Virus record (IMG/VR): IMGVR_UViG_3300036800_000523
Span: 1-41,184 of that record
DNA length: 41,184 nucleotides
Reading direction: 5' to 3' (one strand)
Origin: a virus
Shown here: in pieces, positions 17,271 through 25,162 of the stretch
Numbering within the stretch: position 1 is the first letter of the stretch
Layout of the letters: each line of letters opens with the position of its first letter
Notes under the pieces: generated by a model
Database searches by the model: none
Told to the model about the DNA's origin: nothing
The model's input: the letters and a program-made list of their open reading frames with translations, nothing else
Translations under genes and position numbers: made by a program

Positions 17271-17702
17271 TTATTTCCGGTAGTCCGCCAACAGCACGTC
17301 GCCCACCTGCGGCACGTTGCCCGCCAGGAACGTGATCGCGGCCGTGGCCAGCGTGTAGTCGTTGCCAGTGCCCGCCTGCTGCCGCATGCCGTTCTTGTAG
17401 AGCTTCAGCGAGCCCGTCACGGGGGTGTTGGCCAGGTTGAACGTCGCGTTCGTGCCGTCGATCGTGCCCGCCGGCACTTCGCTCTCGACGACGTTGCCGG
17501 CCAGCACGGCCGGGACCCAGGAGACGCCGCCGGCGGCGGTGGAGTCGGCCTGCAACACCTGACCGTTGCTGCCCACCGCCACGGCGATCGCGTCGGTGCC
17601 GTTGTGCGCGATCAGGTCGCCCTTGGCGGTCTGCACCCCCAGCTTGGAGCCTGTCACCGCGTGCGCCGCCAGGTCCTGCGTGCGGATCGAAGTCTTTGCC
17701 AC
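17271..17702 (-). CDS. Short tail-fibre or appendage protein
   Basis: A 143-residue protein with a GTG start at 17702. The N-terminal AKTSIRTQDLAAHAV matches the anchor of the larger fibre downstream. The C-terminal half is a compact beta domain (VPAGTIDGTNATFNLANTPV, LKLYKNG, NDYTL, VGDVLLADYRK). The gene at 17749 carries a paralogous copy of the same domain. Such domains are frequent in tail fibres and tail-tip proteins. The spacer after it repeats DNA also found after the neighbouring paralog, pointing to a local duplication. Confidence 0.7.
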   Translation of the reverse strand: MAKTSIRTQDLAAHAVTGSKLGVQTAKGDLIAHNGTDAIAVAVGSNGQVLQADSTAAGGVSWVPAVLAGNVVESEVPAGTIDGTNATFNLANTPVTGSLKLYKNGMRQQAGTGNDYTLATAAITFLAGNVPQVGDVLLADYRK

Positions 17703-17748
17703 GGTCGTCTTGCTACAGCCCCACGCTTTTGCCGGCCGGGAAGCCGGG

Positions 17749-18075
17749 TCAACTTGCCTTGATGTAGAACGCCCTGAGCTTGTCGGCCCCGTTCGCGTCG
17801 GCCGCTTGCGGCACCTGGTCGGCGGTGAACGTCACGGTCGAGCCGCTGAGGGTGTAATCGTCCGTCGCGCCCTGCGCCATGAATAGCCCGTTCTTGAAAA
17901 GCTGGAGCGAGCTCGGCACGGGCACGTGGGCCAGGGCGAACACGCGGTTGGCCCCGTCGATCGCGCCGCCGGGGATCTCGTTGCCGACGTGGACGTGGAA
18001 CGCCTTCTCCTCGCCGAGCATCTGCAAGGCGCGGCGGGCTCGCATCGGCGTGTTCGCCTGGAGGTCGAGAGGCAC
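17749..18075 (-). CDS. Short tail appendage protein, paralog of the adjacent gene
   Basis: A 108-residue protein with a GTG start at 18075, four bases after the nozzle gene stops. After a distinct 25-residue N-terminus it carries the same beta domain as its neighbour (IPGGAIDGANRVFALAHVPV, LQLFKNG, DDYTLSG, ending in LRAFYIKAS). After the TGA the frame stays open for 11 more codons to a TAG and reads PGFPAGKSVGL. A similar peptide (PRFPAGTPLGL) is encoded after the other paralog. That suggests a lost C-terminus or readthrough. Probably a tail appendage or fibre adaptor. Confidence 0.65.
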   Translation of the reverse strand: MPLDLQANTPMRARRALQMLGEEKAFHVHVGNEIPGGAIDGANRVFALAHVPVPSSLQLFKNGLFMAQGATDDYTLSGSTVTFTADQVPQAADANGADKLRAFYIKAS

Positions 18076-18079
18076 TTGC

Positions 18080-20446
18080 TCACCTCAATGGACCGCCGGG
18101 CAGCGTGACGGCCGCGGCACGCTCGAAGGCCCACACCGTGGAAGGCACGCTGTTCGACAGTTTCAGGTACGCGGTGTTGCCCCGCCCGCGGGTGAGCACC
18201 CGCGGCTGACGGCCCGGCTGGGTGAACGTGCCGCTGATGGCCGGTGCGGCGGTGAACGCCTCTTCGGCATCCGCGCCCAGCAGCACCGCGTAGTCCACGT
18301 TGGGCGTCTCGCCGGCGGCGCCCAGGTCGGAGCCGAGCACGCACTCCAGGCCAATGACCTGCGCCGTGTTGAAGGCGTCGGCCAGCGCGACCGGCCCGAT
18401 GTACACGTAGCTGCTGATCGGCACGCCGTCGTCGCTGGTGGCGCTGGGGTCGGTCTTGTACACCACGCCATCGACGCCGCCCAGGAGGATCTGCCGGTCG
18501 GTCGGGCCGTCGCCGTCGAAGATGCACGACACGTACGGCCCCACGCTCGCCGGGTACTGCAACTTCCAGAAGCCCTGCGTGCGTTCGTCGAACCACAGGT
18601 GCGTGCCGGGCGTCACGCCGTCGAGCGGCGTGATGAAGATGAAACACCCGTGGCGGTCGCGGTCCCACTGGCACGAGATGTTCACCCTGCTGCGGTCGAT
18701 GTTCTCGAAGAACTTGGCCACCTTCTCCTGTGCGAGGTTCACGGGCTCGGCGTACTGCGTCTGGAAGCCGTGGCCCGGCGTGAAGGCGAAGAAGCCGCCG
18801 TTGCCCACGAAGTAGATGCGGCCGATCGGGTCCACCGTCCAGGCCTCCGCGCCGAGGATGCCCACCGAGCCGCTGACGACGCTGATGCTGCCGTTGGCTC
18901 CGGGGTCGCCCACGCACGCGAACAACGAATGGTCCGTCGAGATGAGCAGGAAGTCGTCGGTGGTGGCGACCAGCGCCGTGACGGGATCCCCGACGCGGCC
19001 GGTGATGGGCGAGTCGTTCAAGGAGATCGCGGTCAGCGCATCGTCCTGCCCGTAGAGCCAGTCGGTGTAGACGCCGGCCCGGCTGAAGTACAGGTTCTGC
19101 TCGAAGCCGGGCTGGTTCGCCAGGATGAGCCGGTCCCGCCAGATGAGGCACAGCCGGCAGCCGGCGGGCACGGTGCCCTTGTCGGCGTCGGCCACGAGGT
19201 CGCTGACGGTCTCCGCGCGGAGGTCCACCACTTTGGTGGAGGTCCCGTCCACGATGATGACTTTGCCCTGCCCGCTGTCGCCCTGGACGATCTGCGTCGT
19301 TTGCAGGCAGTAATCCCCGCCCGTGGGCACGACCCACACGCCGCCGGCACCGTTGGCCTGGTAGATCGTGCCGTTGGCGACGGCGACGAGCTGGAGGTTG
19401 CGGCTGAGGACCGGCCCGAGGGTCTGGATGTAGTTGCCTATGCCGGCCCCGTTGATGGTCCCTTCGCCGCCGGCGGTCGCGCCCTCCACCCCGAACGCGA
19501 AGCTCTGCCCGCCGTTGTTGTAGGCCGAGATGGTGGCCTTGGCGATGATCGTGCCCTTGGTGGGTTCGGCGAAATTCGGGTCGCCATTGCCGACCGCGCC
19601 GACGCGAACCTCCGCCTGGTTGCCCGTCGTGGGCACGATGACGAAGCCGAACGAGAAGTACGTGGTGAGCGCCGCGCCCAGGTCATGGGTGAGGGTTGGG
19701 GTGATGGTGTCGGTCGGCCCCCAGATCTCGACGTACCGTCGGTCGCGCATGCTGACGGACACCGCCAGCGGCGCGGTGCCGGCCGGCGTGGAGTTGCAAA
19801 AGAGCGTGGCCCAGAAGCGCCCGCCCACCGGCAGAAAATTGCTCGCCCCCGAGCCGCTGGTTTTCCCGTCGATGCACGCGACCCCCATGCCCGAGATCGG
19901 GGAGGAGTTGTCGTTCTGCGTGTAGTAGGCACCGCCGGCGAGACGGCCGGCAGCCGGCTGGAAGCCGGGGCTGTCGCTCCCGTTGCTGGCCGAGCCGGTG
20001 AAGACGAACGTGCTGTCGTCCGCCGCGCCCTGGTCGGTGCGGAGCAGGGAAAGAAAACTGCTCGCGTGCGTGCGCCCCTGGTACACGCCCGCGCTGGCGA
20101 CGGTGATCGGCCTGTGCCCGCCGGGATAGAGCTGGTAGTTCACCTGCCACACCGCGCCTGAGTAGGCCACGCCCGTGTACGTCTGCTCGCCGGGGAGGTC
20201 GCCCTGCGTCAGGAGCTGGATGGCCGAGCCGCCGGTCGGCCCGCCCAGCGTGACGCCGCCGCCGTTGAGGCGCGAGAGGCCGGCGCGCTGCCCGCCGCGG
20301 CCGCTGCCGGTGGTGGGCTCGAACGGCACGACGTTCAGCGCGTCGCGGCACGTGCCCTTGGGCTGGTTGGTGAAACCGGCGACGGTGGTGATGCCGTTGA
20401 TCGGGAACGGCAAGGGGATGGGCTTGGGTGCGGCGGCGCGCGGCAT
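18080..20446 (-). CDS. Tail nozzle protein (T7 gp12-like tail tubular protein B)
   Basis: A 788-residue protein; the ATG at 20446 overlaps the TGA of the adaptor gene by one base (TGATG), so the pair is coupled. The opening (INGITTVAGFTNQPKGTCRD) and the long run of beta-strand repeats fit the propeller-like nozzle proteins of short-tailed phages. A late blade reads TTDDFLLISTDHSLFACVGD then AWTVDPIGRIYFVGNGGFFAF. In this family the protein forms the hexameric tail end that holds DNA in and opens on adsorption. Length is close to the T7 homologue (about 800). Confidence 0.8.
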   Translation of the reverse strand: MPRAAAPKPIPLPFPINGITTVAGFTNQPKGTCRDALNVVPFEPTTGSGRGGQRAGLSRLNGGGVTLGGPTGGSAIQLLTQGDLPGEQTYTGVAYSGAVWQVNYQLYPGGHRPITVASAGVYQGRTHASSFLSLLRTDQGAADDSTFVFTGSASNGSDSPGFQPAAGRLAGGAYYTQNDNSSPISGMGVACIDGKTSGSGASNFLPVGGRFWATLFCNSTPAGTAPLAVSVSMRDRRYVEIWGPTDTITPTLTHDLGAALTTYFSFGFVIVPTTGNQAEVRVGAVGNGDPNFAEPTKGTIIAKATISAYNNGGQSFAFGVEGATAGGEGTINGAGIGNYIQTLGPVLSRNLQLVAVANGTIYQANGAGGVWVVPTGGDYCLQTTQIVQGDSGQGKVIIVDGTSTKVVDLRAETVSDLVADADKGTVPAGCRLCLIWRDRLILANQPGFEQNLYFSRAGVYTDWLYGQDDALTAISLNDSPITGRVGDPVTALVATTDDFLLISTDHSLFACVGDPGANGSISVVSGSVGILGAEAWTVDPIGRIYFVGNGGFFAFTPGHGFQTQYAEPVNLAQEKVAKFFENIDRSRVNISCQWDRDRHGCFIFITPLDGVTPGTHLWFDERTQGFWKLQYPASVGPYVSCIFDGDGPTDRQILLGGVDGVVYKTDPSATSDDGVPISSYVYIGPVALADAFNTAQVIGLECVLGSDLGAAGETPNVDYAVLLGADAEEAFTAAPAISGTFTQPGRQPRVLTRGRGNTAYLKLSNSVPSTVWAFERAAAVTLPGGPLR

Positions 20447-21192
20447 CAGGGGTCTCCGGGCAGGAGGACCTGCGTTCCAGGGCCGAGGGTGGTTTCGGTG
20501 TTGAAGCGGTAATCCATGCCGTCGAGCTGGCTCTCCATCGGGCCTTCGCTGATGCCCTCCGAGAGGCTGTCCGCGGCGATGAAGTCGGGGAGCATCCGCT
20601 GCACCAGTTCCCAATCGTGGCCCGCCTGCTGGGTGGTGTTGCTGACGGCGAAGGCGCGCACGACGAGCTTGAGCAACTGGAAGAACCCGTACGGGACCGC
20701 CGGCACGTCGGTGTCGCCGGCGAGGACGGGGATGATCCGGCGGTAGGTAACGATCAGGCCCGCCGCGATCGACGCCGCGGGCGCAGGCCCCAGCTCGATC
20801 GTGCGGAGCGGGACCTGCGTGGTGTCGGTCTGCGTCTGCTGGCCGAGGAAGAACACGTACGAGTAGGTGCTGGCCAGCAGCGAGCCGTTGTTCACCCGCG
20901 CGGCCATGACGTACCGCGGGTGGGCCCGGCGCACGCCCGTGGTCTTGAGGCCCGTGTTGCCCTGGATGTCGATCAGCTCGCCGAAGTCGGCCGGCAGCGG
21001 CAACGTGGGCACGTTGATTACGACGTCGAGCGCCGTGACGGTTTCGAGCCAGGTCCACGGGTGCTGCCGGCAGAGCCATTCCAGCGCGCCGTTCACGATG
21101 TCGCCGGTGGGCGTGCGCGAATCGGGCACGCCGCTCATGGCGTGTTCGGCCTGCTGCTTCAACTGCGCGAACGTGAGAGAGTAGCCGGCCAC
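20446..21192 (-). CDS. Tail adaptor (T7 gp11-like tail tubular protein A)
   Basis: A 248-residue protein. The GTG at 21192 is preferred over a TTG at 21219 because AGGAGG stands 4 bases upstream. Signature features are ALEWLCRQHPWTWLETV near the N-terminus, then LPLPADFGELIDIQ, and a C-terminal helical bundle. This is the usual pattern of adaptor proteins that dock the tail to the portal. Gene order (capsid, decoration, adaptor, nozzle) supports it. Confidence 0.8.
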   Translation of the reverse strand: MAGYSLTFAQLKQQAEHAMSGVPDSRTPTGDIVNGALEWLCRQHPWTWLETVTALDVVINVPTLPLPADFGELIDIQGNTGLKTTGVRRAHPRYVMAARVNNGSLLASTYSYVFFLGQQTQTDTTQVPLRTIELGPAPAASIAAGLIVTYRRIIPVLAGDTDVPAVPYGFFQLLKLVVRAFAVSNTTQQAGHDWELVQRMLPDFIAADSLSEGISEGPMESQLDGMDYRFNTETTLGPGTQVLLPGDP

Positions 21193-21226
21193 GGTGCCTC
21201 CTGGTGCGTCGGGGGTCAAAAGCGGC

Positions 21227-21251
21227 GGGGGCGGGGCGAAACCCCGCCCCC
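21227..21251. repeat. Perfect GC hairpin between adaptor and capsid-accessory genes
   Basis: GGGGGCGGGG-CGAAA-CCCCGCCCCC, a 10-bp stem with a 5-base loop in an 85-base spacer. No T-tract follows on either strand, so it is not a classical terminator. It could stabilise or process the late mRNA, or be a small mobile palindrome. Confidence 0.6.
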
Positions 21252-21277
21252 AGCCGTTCGCGGAGGAGGAGGACCGT

Positions 21278-21772
21278 TCAGCTCACGGCCGGGTTGTTGA
21301 TGTAGTTAATCAGCTTCCCGGAGAAGTAGACGACCTTGAGCGCCGTCGCGGACGCGGCCGCGGCGGTCGCGTCGAGCGCCTTGGCCACGTTGAGGTCCGC
21401 GTTGCCGATGGCCGAGGCGTTCTTGATGAGGTTCGCCGGGTTGCCCAGCGTGCCAGGCACGACGACCTTGAGCGGGTCGCCGGCGACGACGGCCGTGCCC
21501 GAGCCATCGACTTCGACGGCCACCGGGCCTTCGATGATCGCCAGGCCCTGATCGCCCGCGGCCAGGGCCGTCTCGGCGACGACGAGGATCCCGGCCTTGT
21601 TGCCGGCACTGACGCCCACCAGATAGCCGAGCTGCTGGCCGGGCGTGGTGGCGAACGTCTTGGTCAGGTCCAGGGCGTAGATGCCCCCGGGGACGAGCGT
21701 CAGCCCGGTCTTGTTGGTGACGGCCACGCGCTCGCAGCCGAAGCCGTCGTTTGCAAATTGCACTCCGTGCAT
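21278..21772 (-). CDS. Putative capsid decoration or accessory head protein
   Basis: A 164-residue protein with an ATG at 21772 and no clear ribosome site. It is rich in Gly, Val, Ala and Thr, with predicted beta structure (GLTLVPGGIYALDLTKTF, GLAIIEGPVAVEVDG). Its length and its place directly downstream of the major capsid gene match phage head-decoration or head-fibre proteins. No specific family is certain. Confidence 0.65.
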   Translation of the reverse strand: MHGVQFANDGFGCERVAVTNKTGLTLVPGGIYALDLTKTFATTPGQQLGYLVGVSAGNKAGILVVAETALAAGDQGLAIIEGPVAVEVDGSGTAVVAGDPLKVVVPGTLGNPANLIKNASAIGNADLNVAKALDATAAAASATALKVVYFSGKLINYINNPAVS

Positions 21773-21811
21773 GGAATCGTTCGTTTCTCAGCCCAAGGGT
21801 GATCGCGTCTT

Positions 21812-21830
21812 GCGGAGGCTTTGCCTCCGC
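21812..21830. repeat. Short palindrome, GCGGAGGC-type
   Basis: GCGGAGGC-TTT-GCCTCCGC, in the 202-base spacer between the capsid and decoration genes. It is the reverse complement of the 17232 copy. The rest of 21773-21974 is GC-rich with no gene I can support. Confidence 0.6.
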
Positions 21831-21974
21831 TCCGGCGGGCGCTGGCGGGAACCGCCGCCGGCCGGGGTGAAATACTCGAGCTTTCAGCAGACCCCCCTCC
21901 CCCCGGCCCCCGGCGGCTGCGGTGTGGCTCGCTGCACGCCGGGGGTTGCGGGGAGAGACACAGCGCCCGTGTTA

Positions 21975-23087
21975 TTAGGCGCTCGTCTGAATCATGCCCT
22001 GCCGTTTGCGGCTGCGGCAGAAAAGGTTGAGGTAGGTGTTCTTGTACACCGCCCAGGAGAAGGGCTGGTTGATCGAGCCGCGGATCGGGCCGACCTCCTC
22101 CATGTACGTGTCGCCGTGGTAGACCGGGAACAGGAACTCCATGTTCGTCCAGTAAAACGGCGGCTGGCCGGGGGTCGTCACGTTCCCGAGCTGCTCCACG
22201 TCCTCGATCGGGATGTTGTTGAACGTGGGGTCGTCGCCGTACGCGAGGAACCCGCTGTCCTCGTTGCGCTTGGGGTTGTTGCGGAGCCGGTCGTTGGCCG
22301 CGCGGTTCTGCCCGATGTAGCCGTTGAGGCCCTCCATCGTGGTGGCGATGACCACCTTGTCCCAATCCGTGCTCGGCGAGCCGGTCTTGTCGGTCAGCCC
22401 CTTGATCTTCTTCCAGCGGAGGTTGCGCCACATGCGGTCGAACGACTGATACATCGCGTCGTTCGTGCCGCGGCCCGCCCAGGAGAAGGTGTCGGTCTGG
22501 TTGCGCCAGTTGGGCGTAACCGAGGGGTCGATGCTGCTGACGGTCGTGAAGCCGGCGGGCGCCAGACCGTCGCTGGTGATGAAGGTGGGGATGCTGTACG
22601 GCAGCAGGCCGCCGTCAGCTTCCATGTCGTTCACGCTGGGCGTGTTCCACAGCGCCGCCTCCATCGTGTCCCAGATGTCCAGCTCCGCGGCCTGCTCCCA
22701 CGACGTCTTGAGCTTGGTGTAGATGTCCACCACGCTGCCGCCGGCGGCGAGCTGCAACTTCACCTGCTGCTCGGTCCAGGCGTAGTTGCCCTGGTGGAAG
22801 CGCCACGGGCACGTGACGGCCGTCAGCGTGTCCACGCCGCGCGGCTGCAGGTTCTGGTTGGGCCGGTAGAAGCCGGCGTTGTTCATCTTCGTGAGCTGGA
22901 TGTGGTCGATGATCTTGCTGCCCGTCTGGACCACTTCGTCATTGCCGCGGCCCTTGAGCATGCGCGCGAGGAAGTAGCTGCGCTTGGCGGCGTCGTTGAG
23001 GATCTCGGTCGAGGGGGTGATCTTGTGGGCCTTGGTGGCCAAAACAAAATCTTGAAAACTCGGAAGGCTTGTCCCGTCGGCGCTCAT
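21975..23087 (-). CDS. Major capsid protein
   Basis: A 370-residue protein; ATG at 23087 with AAAGG 9 bases upstream. Size, mixed alpha/beta composition and position (directly after the scaffold, before decoration and adaptor) identify it as the major capsid protein. Helical N-terminal segments (TEILNDAAKRSYFLARML) and a long aromatic-rich central part (NWRNQTDTFSWAGRGTND) are consistent with an HK97-type fold. That fold cannot be proved by reading. It would form the icosahedral shell with the portal at one vertex. Confidence 0.8.
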   Translation of the reverse strand: MSADGTSLPSFQDFVLATKAHKITPSTEILNDAAKRSYFLARMLKGRGNDEVVQTGSKIIDHIQLTKMNNAGFYRPNQNLQPRGVDTLTAVTCPWRFHQGNYAWTEQQVKLQLAAGGSVVDIYTKLKTSWEQAAELDIWDTMEAALWNTPSVNDMEADGGLLPYSIPTFITSDGLAPAGFTTVSSIDPSVTPNWRNQTDTFSWAGRGTNDAMYQSFDRMWRNLRWKKIKGLTDKTGSPSTDWDKVVIATTMEGLNGYIGQNRAANDRLRNNPKRNEDSGFLAYGDDPTFNNIPIEDVEQLGNVTTPGQPPFYWTNMEFLFPVYHGDTYMEEVGPIRGSINQPFSWAVYKNTYLNLFCRSRKRQGMIQTSA

Positions 23088-23101
23088 TGCGAGCTGCCTT
23101 T

Positions 23102-24274
23102 CTAGGCCCCGTCCACTGCCCGTCGCGCGTCGTTCGGATTCATGCCCTGCTGGAGGTTGCTGAAGATCGCGCGGTTGCGCTCCTTCGCGTCCAGCGCCCG
23201 CGGTGTGTTCCGCGTGCCGTCGCCCTTGTCGGGTGCGCCGTTGAGGGAAGCCGTTCGTCGTGAGAGGAGCTGGGCTTGGGTCGCCTGGTGAAGATTCGTT
23301 TTGAAGAGACTTGCCGCGGCGTCCTTCACAGCTTCCGAGAACGGATAGCCGCGCGGGTCGCCAGCGGCCCGGTGCAGCAGCATGGCTTTGTCCCTGAGCG
23401 CCTGCTGGTTGGCCGCGGCCTTGTCCCCTTCGCGGAGGGACTCCATGCCGGGCGTCTTGGCCAGCTCGCTGACGGCGCTCTCGAACTGAGCGCCCACGTG
23501 CTGGTCGAGCAGGAACTCAAGCACCCCCATGAGGGGGGCCATCTGCTGCTGATACTGCTGATGCACGTTCCCCAGGGAACGTTCCATCGTCTCCGCAAGA
23601 TCGTCTCCACCGAGCAACTGAAGGGTTTCCCGGTCCTTAGGAGCGAGGAACTGCTGCGACGGCTGCTGCTGCTGGGCGGCGGGCTGTTGCCGCTGCTGCT
23701 GCTGGGCGGGCTGTTGCCCGTCCTGCTCCGTCACTTCTTCCTCTTGCTCGCCTTGGGTTGCCGGGTCATTCGGCTCGGCGTTCGTCTGCGTGGTGTCGGC
23801 CTTGCCGCCCGCCTTGGCGGTGGCCCGCGCCGCTTGAAACTGGCGGTCGGCTTCGGCCTGACTGTTCTTGAGGCCCGCAAGGATCTTCGCCCTGTTGCTG
23901 GGCGGGATGTGCTTCCAGGCGTCCGGGTCCATCTTCGCCCGGCTGAGGACCTGCGCGTCTTTGGGGTCGGTGCCTTCCGGCCAGGGGCTGGGTTGGGGCT
24001 CGGCCTTGGTCGCGTCGGTCTTCTGCGGGGCGGCACGGTCGGGGGCGGGCTCGGCGCTCGCTGCGGGCTTCTTCCCGTACACGGCCTTGTTGACGTCCTC
24101 CGGCCGCTCGCCCCGCGTCAGGCGATCGAATGCATCCCGTGCAGCGTTGGCCGGCGGGGCTGTAGTGCCGGTCTTTGCCGCTGCATTCGATTCGCCTGAC
24201 GGGGAGGGAGCGGCCGTGGCTGTCGCCGCGGCGGTGTCCTGAGTCGTGGCCTGTTCGAGCGCTTCGCCGTCCAT
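23102..24274 (-). CDS. Capsid scaffolding protein
   Basis: A 390-residue protein. The ATG at 24274 has GGAGG 7 bases upstream; an open frame continues upstream but looks non-coding. It is acidic and helical, with Ala/Pro/Thr-rich residues 1-110 and a Gln-rich tract near 190-215 (long runs of Q). Charged helices follow, with a basic end (DAKERNRAIFSNLQQ). This is the standard profile of tailed-phage scaffolds, which guide shell assembly and then leave. It sits immediately upstream of the capsid gene (14-base gap). Confidence 0.8.
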   Translation of the reverse strand: MDGEALEQATTQDTAAATATAAPSPSGESNAAAKTGTTAPPANAARDAFDRLTRGERPEDVNKAVYGKKPAASAEPAPDRAAPQKTDATKAEPQPSPWPEGTDPKDAQVLSRAKMDPDAWKHIPPSNRAKILAGLKNSQAEADRQFQAARATAKAGGKADTTQTNAEPNDPATQGEQEEEVTEQDGQQPAQQQQRQQPAAQQQQPSQQFLAPKDRETLQLLGGDDLAETMERSLGNVHQQYQQQMAPLMGVLEFLLDQHVGAQFESAVSELAKTPGMESLREGDKAAANQQALRDKAMLLHRAAGDPRGYPFSEAVKDAAASLFKTNLHQATQAQLLSRRTASLNGAPDKGDGTRNTPRALDAKERNRAIFSNLQQGMNPNDARRAVDGA

Positions 24275-24342
24275 CCTGTGGCCTCCGTGCCTCGCCGGGC
24301 GGGGTTCCCTGGCCGCACCAGGTCCCGCGCGGCGTCCTGCTG

Positions 24343-24660
24343 CTATTCGCGCTGAAGGTGCCAACCTTGGTCGGCAGCCATCCGCACGACTTCGCGTTCG
24401 TGAGTCGCGGATCGAATGATCGGGTGGCCGTTGGCGTCTTCCTTGCACCCGGGCAGGCCGCTGTGCTGGCGGCTGATGTACGGGTAGCCGTGCGCCTGGA
24501 CAGCGACGGCCGCAGAGACTTGCGCCACGGAGAAGACACGTTTCAGGGTTCTGCGCCCGCACCGCTCACAGTGCAACACGTGGCCAACGGCCGGTGCCTC
24601 ACTCATGGGGAACGAGCGGACTTCTTCGTGTCCGCACCCGCATTTGAAGTCGTACCTCAC
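24343..24660 (-). CDS. FmdB-type zinc-ribbon protein
   Basis: A 105-residue protein with a GTG start at 24660. The N-terminus MRYDFKCGCGHEEVRSFPMS followed by LHCERCGRRTLKRVFS is the FmdB zinc-ribbon signature: two CxC/CxxC pairs around a beta hairpin. The remaining 60 residues are polar and not recognised (HGYPYISRQHSGLPG). FmdB-like ribbons occur in many phages and bacteria, mostly as unproven regulators. Placed between portal and scaffold, it may be a minor head or regulatory protein. A run of 9 or more G lies just upstream (about 24679-24687). Confidence 0.75.
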   Translation of the reverse strand: MRYDFKCGCGHEEVRSFPMSEAPAVGHVLHCERCGRRTLKRVFSVAQVSAAVAVQAHGYPYISRQHSGLPGCKEDANGHPIIRSATHEREVVRMAADQGWHLQRE

Positions 24661-24697
24661 ATGGGCGGATCATCGGGTGGGGGGGGGCTGAGGTGGG

Positions 24698-24810
24698 CCA
24701 AGTTTCGAGAACTTGGTTGCAAATAGCGCATTCGATGGGGTACAACCGATCCTGTTCAGGGCAACATCGGGCAAGTTTGGGACCGCCGTGGTCCAGCGCC
24801 TTCGCGCTGG
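24698..24810. promoter_or_regulatory. Structured control region upstream of the plus-strand island
   Basis: CCAAGTT-tcgag-AACTTGG (698-716) is a 7-bp inverted repeat. It abuts a candidate plus-strand promoter: TTGCAA (717-722), an 18-base spacer, TACAAC (741-746). CAAGTTT recurs at 772-778. Two hairpins follow: GGACC-n5-GGTCC (780-794) and CCAGCGC-cttc-GCGCTGG (793-810). The layout suggests an operator, a promoter and a folded leader for the genes at 24851 and 25163. Confidence 0.45.
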
Positions 24811-24850
24811 CCGGCGGTGTGATTTTCGATCGACACAAGCAAGGAGGCAC

Positions 24851-25066
24851 ATGTCGAGAGCGACGAGCGGTAAGCGTGCGCTGCCGAAGAACGGTTTGGC
24901 GCATCGCAAGGTCGGGTTCACCATCGGGCAGATGACCCGCATCACCAACCACCAGAAGCAGAACGAGGGCAAGAGCTGGCCCGACGCCGTGCGTGACATC
25001 TTCAACGCCGGCTGCCGCTCCCTCGGGCTCGATCAACCACCCGTCCAGGAGCGACGGGTCGCGTAG
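24851..25066 (+). CDS. Small basic protein, ribbon-helix-helix-like
   Basis: A 71-residue protein on the plus strand; ATG at 24851 with AAGGAGG (24841-24847) 3 bases upstream. After a basic, disordered start, residues 20-60 (KVGFTIGQMTRITNHQKQ, then WPDAVRDIFNAGCRSLGL) look like the strand and two helices of an Arc/MetJ-type dimeric repressor. It opens a two-gene plus-strand island cut into the leftward structural operon and follows a palindrome-bearing promoter, so autorepression is plausible. The family call is tentative. Confidence 0.6.
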   Translation: MSRATSGKRALPKNGLAHRKVGFTIGQMTRITNHQKQNEGKSWPDAVRDIFNAGCRSLGLDQPPVQERRVA

Positions 25067-25162
25067 GTTCCGCAGGGGCTGGGACCTGGTGCAGGCGGCT
25101 ACCCGTGCAGCCGCCGGCACCGAATGCCCGCGCCGCTCGCGGCGTGGGCGCAGGAGCCGCCT

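Noticed and set aside
21227-21251. GC hairpin as a transcription terminator
   Set aside because: No T-tract on either strand, and essential virion genes lie on both sides in the same direction.
24676-24688. Long G run as a phase-variation tract
   Set aside because: It lies upstream of a GTG start without a visible promoter at the right distance. A single homopolymer without repeats in relatives is too little evidence.
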